Below, in pieces: positions 48,946 to 58,754 of a stretch of 64,000 nt of DNA. The notes under the pieces are model-generated. The model had not been told where the DNA came from and did not search any database. It saw only the letters and a list, made by a program, of their open reading frames with translations. The translations under genes were made by a program, and so were the position numbers. Each line of letters begins with the position of its first letter. The first letter of the stretch is position 1. Origin of the DNA: Dryas octopetala (Eukaryota > Streptophyta > Magnoliopsida > Rosales > Rosaceae); NCBI GenBank assembly GCA_963921425.1, contig OY992837.1:14047896-14111895 (forward strand), in the 5' to 3' direction.

Positions 48946-49401
48946 ATGGCACCACCGCCACCGCCACCGGATGGTGGCTTTCACCATGGAAACGAGAACC
49001 TCCTCCTAAGCTCTGAAGCAATCGATGGTGAGATTGAGAATGCGAATGCTGAACTCGGTACTGTTGAGGAGCGATTCAGAGCCTTCTTGAGCGTCAATGG
49101 CATCGCATTCACGGAGCAAGAATTCGCGGCGTTCTGGACCGACAATCCTCTGAGCAATGCTGACGAGAGCGTCGGGTTTACTGAGCAACACTTGCTGGAC
49201 TTCTCCACCGCTGTGGAAATGGCGCACCACAACTTGCAGCGTCGGTTTCGAGCTCCTCATCCTCTATTTGCCGACGAGGAGGTGGAGGGCGAGTCGGAGT
49301 TGGCGCGTCTGTTTGGCGAGTCGGAGGGTTCATTCACTGATTTGATTTGTTGGAAGACTTGTTGGTTTAGGGGTCTCTTGTTTTGGTTAATCAAGAAATG
49401 A
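48946..49401 (+). CDS. Acidic LFGE-repeat protein, array copy D (unrecognised family)
   Basis: An intact 151-residue, intronless frame. It starts MAPPPPPPDGGFHHGNENLL, has the Phe-rich block FTEQEFAAFWTDNPLS and GFTEQHLLDF (residues about 42-86), a helix-like segment to about 107, then only one full acidic repeat (ARLFGESEG, about 120-128). Residues about 129-151 are unlike copies A and E: FTDLICWKTCW then FRGLLFWLIKK. This hydrophobic, Trp/Cys-rich tail comes from DNA that is 3' UTR in A and E, because the stretch with their stop codon has been lost. Copy B has the same tail. The tail might anchor the protein to a membrane or simply destabilise it; neither can be judged here. Confidence 0.7.
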   Translation: MAPPPPPPDGGFHHGNENLLLSSEAIDGEIENANAELGTVEERFRAFLSVNGIAFTEQEFAAFWTDNPLSNADESVGFTEQHLLDFSTAVEMAHHNLQRRFRAPHPLFADEEVEGESELARLFGESEGSFTDLICWKTCWFRGLLFWLIKK

Positions 49402-49555
49402 GAGTTAATTAGTTGTTTTGGGTTGGGCCGGTCTTGGTTACATGGGCTGGGCTGTGAGTATTGATTGTATGGGCTGCCACTTTTGGTATTAGTTACTTTT
49501 AGAGTCTAGACTTGTAATGAAGGGAGGGATTATCAATGAATATGAATATGAATTT

Positions 49556-49965
49556 GCTAGTGCTATTTTGACCACTCTAAACTGCTGAATTGACCATTTT
49601 ATTTTAAAATTTTAATTTTACCCTTAAAACAAAAAATTTTAATTTTGTTCGTCTGGTTATTCGACAGTTATCTACCGAAATATTTATAATTATTTGACAG
49701 TTATTTACTGAACATTGGTGGATTATTCGGTGGATAACCACCAAATGGAAATGAAAAAGGTATTCGACAGTTATCTGCTGAAATGTTTGTGTTTATTCGA
49801 CACTTATCTGCCGAACATTAGTGGATGTTTCGGTAGATAACCACCGAATGGATCTGGGTAATTTCATCATGTTTTTGTAATAAAGGGTAAAATAAGAAAA
49901 AAATTGGACAAAATATGTTAAGGTGGTCAACTTAGCAGCTGAGGATGGATTGCATAGCCTCACTC
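49556..49965. mobile_element. Mutator-like MITE in the 3' flank of copy D, 10-bp TSD
   Basis: A 410-bp insertion is present compared with the other array copies, which keep the empty site (atgaattttcgtttgcgttt in copy B). The flanks are the exact direct repeat ATATGAATTT at 49546-49555 and 49966-49975. The arms carry inverted aattgacca / tggtcaact and taccctt / aagggta blocks. The centre has four gacagttat(c/t)t(a/g)c-type units in both orientations. It is non-coding. Confidence 0.85.
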
Positions 49966-50200
49966 ATATGAATTTTCCTTTGCGTTTGATTCATTGCCTT
50001 TCCTAATTCCTTGTCCTTACTTTTCAATGTACTTCAGTATACAGCTCCCACAACAACACTTACACTTAGGAAATGAGTTACATTTTTGTTACTTTGGATA
50101 CTAATTATATATATCTGGTTAATTGTTTGAGCTAGCTAGTGGGCTTCATTTTCATGTGTAGGACTGGGAGAGCTCGATTTAATTAATAATAAGATGTTCT

Positions 50201-50225
50201 ACAATACAATACAATACAATACAAT
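50201..50225. repeat. (ACAAT)5 microsatellite
   Basis: Five perfect ACAAT units. A shorter run of two units at about 53051-53060 sits in a related duplicated segment. Confidence 0.9.
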
Positions 50226-50709
50226 TGAAAACCAAAGGTGAAGGGTGTTTTTCAGATAACTCCAGGAGGCATTGCAAAACCCAAACTAATTAGACTCTTC
50301 CTAAGTTAACCAAAGTTTGTGCAAATTCATTTTTCCATTCATAGCAACCTAATTTAACCAACAATTTAAGAAAAAAGAAAGAAAGACAACGAACCAACCT
50401 ATGCATTCCAATAGGCAGAGACAGAGAGCATACATAGGCCACATGATGGATCTTCTATGTAGCAGATCAGTTCTCTGCTTGGCCAATAAATTATGCAATA
50501 TATTAATTAAGTGCGTATCTCTTACAATGTGCAATTCCAAAAATTGTTGATTGTTTGCAGTAAATAAAAATGAGTAAATGGTTTATAAAAGATTGAGAAG
50601 TAAAATTGTGAAGGAATGGAATCCATGGTTTGGAGTTTGGTTTAGTACTAGACTACTAGTAACTAACAATATTCTAGAAGACAGCCAGCTCAGCAAACTT
50701 ATAACAAAC

Positions 50710-50719
50710 TTTTGGCGGG
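50710..50719 (+). promoter_or_regulatory. E2F-type site, array copy E
   Basis: TTTTGGCGGG lies 155 bases before the ATG, with a TATA-like CTATATATAC at 50745-50754. Confidence 0.6.
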
Positions 50720-50864
50720 CGACACAAATTCTTGGAGTTTTGGACTATATATACAGGGGTGGGGTCAGACAATTCGTTACCTGAATCAATCAAATGAAAT
50801 CGGACAATCTCTTTCCCTCTCAATTTTCTCAGTAACCAAACAGCCCGTGAGTCCTTACATTTCA

Positions 50865-51680
50865 ATGGCACCACCGCCGCCGCCGGATGGTGGCTTTGGC
50901 CATGGAAGCGAGAACCTACAAAATACTCAACAAGAAAGCGATAGCGACAATGAGAATGAGAATGCGAATGCGAATGCTGCAGCACTTGATCCTGTTGAGG
51001 ACGCATTCATGGCTTTCTTGGAGACTAATGGCCTTGTTGAGCAACGATTCAGGGTGTTCTTGATCGACAATGGCGTCCGATTCACCGAGCGAGAATTCAC
51101 GGCGTTCTGGACCGACAGTCCTCTCAGCTATGCCAACGAGACCGTGGTGTTTACCGAGCAACACTTGACAGAGTTCATCGAGCAGCGTCGAGTTCGCGAG
51201 ATTCTCCGCGAGATTCATCACCTGGAGATTCTCGAGGATCTTCGTCGTCTCTTTGCCGAGGAGGAGGAAGGCGAGTCGGTGTCTGAGTCGAAGTGGAAGT
51301 GGAAGGAGGTGGAGGAGGGCGAGTCTGACTCGTCTGACTCGGAGTCGAAGTGGAAGTGGGAGGGTCAGTTTTCGGCGTCGAAGCGGGAGTGGGAGACTCT
51401 GTTTGGCGAGTCAGATTCCGAGTCGGATTGGGGGTTGGAGCGTCTGTTTGGCGAGGAGGGCGAGTCTGAGTTTGAGTCTGAATCAGAGTGGAAGCGGAAG
51501 ATGGAGAGTCTGTTTGGCGAGTCGGAGACCGAGTCAGATTCCGAGTCGGAGTGGAAGTTGAGTCGTGTGTTTAACGAGTCGAAGAGGAAGTTGGAGAGTG
51601 AGTTACCCGAGTCTGAGGAGGACAAGAAAGACAAGGAAGAGAAGAAGGGGGAAGAGGCTTCAACCGCTGAAATGAATTGA
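50865..51680 (+). CDS. Acidic LFGE-repeat protein, array copy E, longest member
   Basis: An intronless frame of 271 residues. I chose the ATG at 50865 because it aligns with the MAPPPP start of the other copies; the frame is open further upstream but runs through the TATA region. Order: MAPPPPPDGGFGHGSEN; a Ser/Asp/Asn-rich linker (24-40); a Phe-rich region at about 45-104 in which the AFxxFL..NG unit appears twice (FMAFLETNGL, FRVFLIDNGV) before FTEREFTAFWTDSPLS; an Arg/Leu/Glu helix (105-130); then five acidic modules of Ser-Glu runs spaced by LFGE or LFGE-like cores (RRLFAEEEE, ETLFGESDS, ERLFGEEGE, ESLFGESET, SRVFNESKR). The tail is Lys/Glu-rich. The modules alternate with SEWK/SKWK segments that look amphipathic. 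No known domain is recognised. Confidence 0.78.
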   Translation: MAPPPPPDGGFGHGSENLQNTQQESDSDNENENANANAAALDPVEDAFMAFLETNGLVEQRFRVFLIDNGVRFTEREFTAFWTDSPLSYANETVVFTEQHLTEFIEQRRVREILREIHHLEILEDLRRLFAEEEEGESVSESKWKWKEVEEGESDSSDSESKWKWEGQFSASKREWETLFGESDSESDWGLERLFGEEGESEFESESEWKRKMESLFGESETESDSESEWKLSRVFNESKRKLESELPESEEDKKDKEEKKGEEASTAEMN

Positions 51681-53265
51681 AATCAAATCCATCATTTGAT
51701 TTGTTTAACGAGTAAACACTTGTTTAGGGGTTGGTAAGTTGGTTAATCAACAGAGAAAGTTAATTAGTTGTTAATAGGATGAGATGAATGCTTTATCAGT
51801 TACTTACTTTCTGTGTTGGGTTCGGTTGGGAAATTGGGCCTTAGAGGTTTTGATAGATGTTTTGGGCTGGGCCACTTTTGGTTACATGGGCTGCGCTTTG
51901 ACAATTGATTGTAAATGTCACTTTTGGTAGCAGTTACTTTTAGGGGATCTAGAGTTACTAGAGTTGAGTTGTAATGAAGGAGGTGTTATGATTGAATGAA
52001 TGAATATGAAATTTCGTTTGCTTTTGATTCATTGCCTTTCCTAATTCCTTATCCTTACTTTTCAATCTACACTTCATGTAAAAGAATAATATACAGCTCC
52101 CACACCAAAACTACAAATAAATTCATTAATAAAAAAAGAAAAAGAAAAAGAAAAGATTTTATTGCCATTTTTTAAAAGGAAAAACATCAAGAATGGAAAC
52201 CAAAAAACAAATCTCCTTTGAGCCTGGTCACACAAACCCAAATTAGTGGTTAGTGAGCTTAAACCATGAATGGGCTACAGTGAATATTAAGTTCTTTCTA
52301 AACATATTTTCTTCTTGTTTAAGTTTAAAGGCATCAAGATAATAATTAAAAAGAAAAGTGTATCATGCATACCTTCAGGTTCAGTACATCAAAAAAGTGT
52401 ATTATTCACGACCAACAAATTAAGCAAATATGCACAAACTGCTCGAATCGCCCTTGGAGTAGTATTCAAACCTTATCAAGTAATGCTTGTGAGAAAGTTC
52501 GAACATTTTTCGATGGGAGCTCAATTACTTCTCGATGAAAACTCAAGTACTACATGATAGTTAGATTTCAAAATTTCCCCTTTTTATTCTTATCCTCGTG
52601 ATCAATCTTCTTCTTCCACATTCCTAGCTGTGCCCACTTATCTGGAGCACCCTGCCATGCATCATCAAACTCCACCGCCTCCTCTTTTTAAGCTTGGAAG
52701 GTCAGAAACAAGCACATGGATTTCTGGGGTCTCCTTCAATCAGTTTGGGGTATTAAGGACACAGTACACTTAATGTTGATCATAAAAAGGAATTGAAGGG
52801 GTCCAAAATTTAATCACCCAACAACACTTACACTTGGGAAATGAGTGACATTTTTGAGCTAGCATTAGCATATATGGTGGCTTAATTAATTTAGATACTT
52901 ATTATATATGGCTAATTGTGAGTTACCTAGTGTGTTTGATTTGCATATGTAGGACTAGGACAGAATTTGTTATAAAGATTGGGATCGTGATCATTGGGAT
53001 ATTCTTGGCTCTTCTTTCTTACTAGTGTGAATTAATTACTATAAGATGTTCTACAATACAATACAATCTTCGCCAAGGCTTACAGCTCTTGAACATTAGA
53101 AAAGCAAAGGTGAGGTAACAGAATTGGCAATATATGATATAGTTTTTTGGATATTCTTTCGAATTTCTTTAGATGGGTTTGATGCTCCAATTGAAGTAAC
53201 CTTAGTCATCTTCCCAGCTGCATATTAATGATACAAGACATGGTCATGTCAAGCTCAGGCAGGCT
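51681..53265. other. 3' flank of the array and a rearranged duplicate segment
   Basis: The copy E 3' flank has the shared gggctgggccacttttggtt block at about 51864-51883. The minus-strand frame at about 52578-52700 reads KKEEAVEFDDAWQGAPDKW and then AQLGMWKKKIDHEDKNKKGK to a stop. It is an open fragment of an unidentified gene. Sequence at about 52780-53040 matches 56850-57055 in the same orientation. Sequence at about 53085-53205 matches 57090-57230 in the opposite orientation, so part of the segment is inverted. Confidence 0.5.
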
Positions 53266-53269
53266 TTTT

Positions 53270-53900
53270 TGAAATATCCCACTGTCCCAATTAAAATTTG
53301 GTGAGCTTCACTTCTCTATACGTACAAGGGCACACACCACACCAGTGCAACTGGATTTTTTAGGGTTTTGCTCCAACGAGAGTGAGTCAGTGAAAGGAGA
53401 AGAGGGACCCTTTCGTGACTGGACAAGGGACGGCAACGGGGGGTTCGGGGAGGGTTTGTCAATACCATACTCGTCCCGTCGGGTAATCGGGTCTCCATCA
53501 GAGGTATTCGGAGCCCTTATTATTATTTTTTAAATAATTTTTTTATTAATAATATACTAAATTACTATAAATATATAATATAATAGATGAAATACATTAA
53601 AATTTATCATATTATATTACAATAATACTAAATCATAAAGAGAACACTATTAAATTTTAAAGACATGCAACAAAAATTAAGATAATAAATTAAAATATAA
53701 TTATATAATATAATATTTTTATTAAATGGGTATACGAGGCGAGGCGGGAACGGTATGACCATACCCGCTTAATCGGGGCAGGTCCTCATGGGGATTTTCG
53801 GGGGTAAGAAATTTTGCCATCCCTAGATTGGACCAGTTTGACCACTTCATTTCCCTTCCAATACATTCCAAACGCATAGTTTTCAATGTCAACATTTTTT
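53270..53900. repeat. Duplicate of the mTERF 5' flank, split by a hAT-type element
   Basis: 53270-53424 and 53826-53900 together match 60105-60290, the 5' flank of the mTERF gene (aaaatttggtgagcttcact, aactggattttttagggttt, ccagtttgaccacttcattt). The similarity ends almost exactly where the mTERF coding sequence would begin, so only the promoter side was duplicated. The two parts are separated by the element at 53425-53825. Confidence 0.8.
53425..53825. mobile_element. Non-autonomous hAT-type element, 8-bp TSD
   Basis: A 401-bp insertion starts AAGGGACGGCAAC and ends TTGCCATCCCTA. It has a GC-rich edge and an AT-rich centre. The flanks are GACTGGAC at 53417-53424 and GATTGGAC at 53826-53833, an 8-bp duplication with one change. 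The undisturbed copy at 60230-60250 serves as the empty site. The ends are the same type as in the 62180-63988 element. Confidence 0.82.
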
Positions 53901-54298
53901 TTTTTTTTCAAAAAATTCAAATATTATCAAAGTAACTCTAAAAAGTCTATTTTACACTACTTAATAATAATAAATTCATCTAAAAAGTTTGAATGGTGAA
54001 TAGTTTCACTTTATACAAATAAAATCTATGTTATGATTTGTTCCGTGTTTTTTGCGCCGAGCGCTCAATATGTATTTTTTTTTTAAAATGGTCAAATTGT
54101 CACTGCAAATTTATAGTGTTTTTGTAATTTAAATAATTACTATAACATAATAATAATAATTGTCATTGTCTTACGGCGGTAATTTTTGACACACAATTGC
54201 AATCTGTGGAGCGCTCTGTGGAGTACAGAGGGCTCGGTGAAGGTGTCGATCGCAGTCCACTTTATTGAGCTAGGCACTCGACACCTTGGACTGATCGC

Positions 54299-54540
54299 TC
54301 AAATTTTGTACCTCTTGGAACCTCGCAAGAATTTCTTCCATGCTGGGTGGTCTGACCACATAATTGGCTCGTTGTTATCAGGGGCATACACAATAACAAA
54401 ACCATTCACATTGCACAAGATGATAAACTCTTTATTTTTAATCAACAAGTTTCCACTCCTATTTTTTAAGCGATTTTTTCTTGGCACTATTATTCTTTAT
54501 CCATACAAGTTCAGCCTTATTCCTAGTCTTGGTTGACCTT
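54299..54540 (-). pseudogene. Type I MADS-box pseudogene fragment
   Basis: On the minus strand a frame reads FIILCNVNGFVIVYAPDNNE followed by PIMWSDHPAWKKFL. This matches the second half of a type I (M-gamma-like) MADS domain, where LCDV...IVY.PDNNEP..WPSHPE is typical. Just upstream, in a frame shifted by one base near 54475, KAELVWIKNNSAKKKSLK matches the first half of the domain. No initiator region, no C-terminal region and no continuing frame are visible. It is a dead fragment. Confidence 0.75.
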
Positions 54541-54840
54541 ATTCACGTGTTGAGAGAAGTGAATAGGCTAACACCTTATGCGATGTGAATGATTTTATCA
54601 TTGTTTATGACCTAAACAACAATGAGTCGGTTGTGTGGCCAGATTTCCCAGTGCTGGAATAATGCTCGGGAAGTTCCATAACGTATCGAAGGTTGAGCAG
54701 TAGAAGAAAATAACGAACCAAGAGATCGACTTACCTGAAGAAAAGGGCAGCCAAAATTGAAGAGAAAAGCAAGAAGCACCACATAAAGAACTATGAGATG
54801 AAGATGACCGATGTCATGCACCAAACTGAAAAATGTAAGT

Positions 54841-56755
54841 CATTGATGCATTTGAACCTAATGAACTAAATTGTTTGATTTTGTATTTGGAAGAAGGATG
54901 AAGGAGACCAAGAAAAGGGTGGATTATTTTATATGAGTGGGAACAAAATGTTCTACCATTTTAGTGATATGGGGTTGGCTCCCAAATTGTTTAATTGGAG
55001 GTAGTAGTGGTCCAAGTCATGTTATGCTTATGACTGGAGGATGCTAGCAAAACTTGGCAAAACCATTTCTTTCTTTTTGTTGTGTGGTTGTGCCTAATAT
55101 ACTTTTCGTGAAAATAAAAAATAAGGGCAAACATTAAAGTTAGATAAAATGTACTTCTATAGTGTTGTATGATGTATTTTGGCCTTTTTACTAATGTATG
55201 ACAATTTTTTCATTGATACCACCACCTGTTTGGTTCTTTCCCTGTGTTTTCCTCTATTTTTTCTTGCCTTTTGTTTCTCTGTTGGCTTTCCTTTCCTTAT
55301 AGTAGTTATAATGTCTAAGTTCAAAATATTTGTTTGTTTGTGATAGTATTTGATAGTGGCTAGCATTTTTCATAGGTTTTTTTATTGGCCTTCTGCAGGA
55401 AAATTGATGTGTCCCAAGTCCTCTATTTCATCGATGGAATATTCCTGGAGCACCGCTTTAAACCTGTGTCTACTTTTAGTTGAACAATTTTTCGCGTTTA
55501 GGAACTTCATGTGAGAAGTCAACTTGGTTTGAGTCATGTATAGCCAATATAGCCTATAGCTTAGAGTCTTAACTGTGGATTTGTTGCACACTTGCACAAG
55601 ACTTTTGATTTAGTTATTGTACAGACTTTTGAAATTATACAATTTTTCGGATTTCAAAGTAGTATTTATATTGTCATTCATTAAAAATTATATATAGTTG
55701 CAATTAGTTTTATATTGCACTGTTCATGTTCATGCATTATTTCTTTGGTTTTATGCACATCCGGGCTAATGGTGCTCTACTTGGTTGGTGACGAAATATG
55801 TGGATGCAAGAATAAAGGTTGTTTCAATGTTTCCTTTCATTTTTTTTTTCCCTTTGTTTTTCTTATTACAAAAAATGTTCCTTATCCTTTGTTTTTCTTT
55901 TTGAAACTAAAATTTTAAGGTTATGTCATTTTCTGAATGCTCACTAAATGTATGTTGAATCTTTTTCTTTCACTTTCTATCATTTAGTTCTGTTACATTT
56001 TTTGAAACCAAACAAAGTATCAACAAACTATTATCATTTACAAAGCAACAATGGAAGAAGTGAAGGACCTTGGGAGGAGGACCAATCAGAACCGGACAAT
56101 CTTCAAATTTAATAGCAATTCTAATATCTAAAGTAAAGCCTGAGGAGAATTTGAGAAAACCATTGGTTGTTGAGAAGCAGTGAGGTATTCTACCCTTTAT
56201 TTGAAATTACATTAATTTATTACAAATTTGTCTTTCGGTCTTATATCTTATATGTATGTGGTGTGTAAAAATCTTCACATTTAAGTTGACCAATGACAAC
56301 AGCAAACTTTGTTTATTCCAATGATTAATATAAGTAAACAAACACATTAATGTATACATTTGGCCATTTGGGCATGTTTGGAGACGCACAAATATTACAT
56401 GGATGAAATGGTTATAAATGGTCTAATGTCTTTCAACCTATATGAATTTTGAGTTTGTTGTACTTGCTTTTATTTAGGCCTTACTTAATTTGCTGCACTT
56501 TCCTGGTAAAACAACTTATCTGTAAGGATGAAACTCATCAAACAAGATACAACTGTCCAACTGTAAGAATGATAACAGACATGTGGCAGACATAGTGGTT
56601 CCAAAGGTAATTCTCATTATGAGATTTAACTGCATAGATTTTGGTTTGTTTACATAGCTTTGCTAAAGTACATAAATACTTATAGTCATTCATATTGTAA
56701 TTACTGTATTTACTAAATCTCCACTTTGATTCAATCGTATACATTGGTTTTCAAG

Positions 56756-56788
<33 letters not shown>

Positions 56789-56790
56789 AA
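54841..56790. other. Intergenic region
   Basis: No gene is supported. An A-run of 31 bases ends near 56784, directly before the next duplicated segment. It could be the tail of a retroposed insertion, but I see no matching target duplication. Confidence 0.45.
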
Positions 56791-57300
56791 GAAGGAATAT
56801 GGGAAGCACATTCCTCGCTGTGACCACTTATTAGTTAGATTTCAAAATTTTGACCATAGAAAGGAATCGAAGGGGTCCAAAATTTCATCACCCAACAACA
56901 CTTGGGAAATGAGTGACATTTTTGAGCTAGCATTAGCATATATGGTGGCTTAATTAATTTAGAAGATACTAAATATAAATGGCCAATTGTGTGAGTTACC
57001 TAGTGTGCTTGATTTGCATATGTAGGACTAGGACAGAATTAATTATAAAGACTGTATTGTGGAACATCTTATATCCCTTCGCAATCAAAGGTGAAAGCGG
57101 GAAAAAGAACTTCAATTGGAGAATCAAAGTCATCTAAAGAAATTCGAAATAATATCCAAAAACTATACCATATATGCCAATTCTGTTACCTCACCTTTGC
57201 TTTTCTAAGAGAATGTTCAAGAGCTGTATATTAATGATACAAGACATGGTCATGTAAGTTAAGCTCAAGCAGGCTTTCCAAAATCTTAATACAAATAGCT
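56791..57300. repeat. Duplicate segment related to 52.6-53.25 kb
   Basis: The segment matches 52615-53040 in direct orientation (aaggggtccaaaattt, gctagcattagcatatatgg, atatgtaggactaggacaga). It matches 53085-53205 in inverted orientation (gccaattctgttacctcacc). A third, shorter relative lies at 47210-47290. Confidence 0.75.
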
Positions 57301-57333
57301 CGAGAGGAGCATTATATGCTATGCTACAAAAGC

Positions 57334-57600
57334 CTATAGTTCCAACTTAATTCCAAGTGATTCTTCTAGAGCACAAGTGAATGCTGAAATATATATATAA
57401 AAGACAATTTCTGCAGAATCACTTCTTGTATAAAGAATCCTCATCAAGGTAAGAAACTTAGCTTCATCTTTATTTTTCACTTCTTTAAGTGCATGCATGA
57501 TATCTTTATTTTTACCACATACATGCAGCTTGGAAATATTAGCCTTCATCATACCCTTGGTTGAACCACTAAAGAAAACACCAGTGGTAAGTCCTTTCAA
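57334..57600 (-). pseudogene. Unrecognised gene fragment, copy 2
   Basis: The minus-strand frame reads GSTKGMMKANISKLHVCGKN then KDIMHALKEVKNKDEAK. It is the sister of the 47401-47640 fragment but keeps the frame open. The splice donor seen in copy 1 (GGTAAGTTTC) is changed to GCTAAGTTTC here, so the frame runs on through the former intron to CALEESLGIKLEL and stops. I do not recognise the protein. Confidence 0.45.
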
Positions 57601-58754
57601 ACACAGCAGTGGTATTCTTACCCTTCAAAGCCCATACTAATTCATTCATTGTTTACATACAAAACCCAAACTAATTAGACTCATCCCAAGTTCACCTAAG
57701 TTTGGGGAAATTTATTTTTCTATTTATAGCAACCTAAGTTAACCAATAATTTAAGGAAAAAAAAGACAACCAACCACCCTATGCATTTCAAGGCAGAGAG
57801 CATAAATTAGGAATATCTACAACCACAAAGTACGGAAGAAAAGTCAGTACATAAGGAATAATGTGGTGTTTAGCCATATAGCAGGCGTAACAAAAATAAA
57901 AACAAAAGATTTCTTTCTGTCATTTCGACAAACATATTTTCTGCAATAACCCTTTCTTTCAGCAGGAAACTGAATTGTCATTCTGGTGAGAAGAGGCTTT
58001 GAAAGTTAATTGACAAGGTTTAAACTAACTGACTAAATTAGACTACACATTTATTAAAGAAAGAAGAGTACTTTACCTTTTTTTTTTTCTTTTTTTTTTT
58101 TTAACAAAAGAACATTCTTCTTAATTTTCTGTCTCCAACCCCCTCCATCCCTCCTTACTTTTCCATTAATATCAACTTAAATCAACCAATAAATCAAATG
58201 AATGATTTAAGAATATAAAGGTCTCATACCAAGCAAATATATGGAGCAGATCATTTCTCTAAGCTCAAATTGACCATTAGAGCCATCATGACATAATTAT
58301 GGAGTAAGATGCAATCATAAACTTAGGTATGCAAATAACGACAACCCATAAAAAAGAAGAAGATATCAAACAGAGAACATATTAAAAAAAATAAAAACCA
58401 ACAGAAAATCAGAAGATACTCGTGCAATCCATCACTTTTCTGAACAAAAGTGGGAACCCAAATGAAAACCCATATAAACCAGATTCCTATATAAAACCTA
58501 AAACCCAGATCATAGACTGAAATAAACAGAGAGAAATAAAGAGAAATCAAATCTGCTGAAGCAGATCAACAATGGAATTTGGATGGTACTAAAAACCCAA
58601 ATCATCTACTCTTGCAACTTACAACACACACACACACATAAACTCAAAGCAGACAATGAAACAAAACTGTGGAGTTTCTCCAGGTACTTAAATTGGCAGG
58701 AAAGAAACAAGGAAAAGTGTATACACTTGTGCTGAAGCTATAATTTTTCGGCCC
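57601..58754. other. mTERF 3' flank
   Basis: AT-rich DNA without a supported gene. It has a T-run near 58078-58102 and a short (CA)n near 58628. The part next to the mTERF stop probably includes its 3' UTR. Confidence 0.5.

Noticed and set aside
50712-50864. N-terminal extension of copy E upstream of the ATG at 50865
   Set aside because: The frame is open but runs through the E2F-type site and TATA-like region, has no counterpart in the other copies, and the conserved start is MAPPPP.
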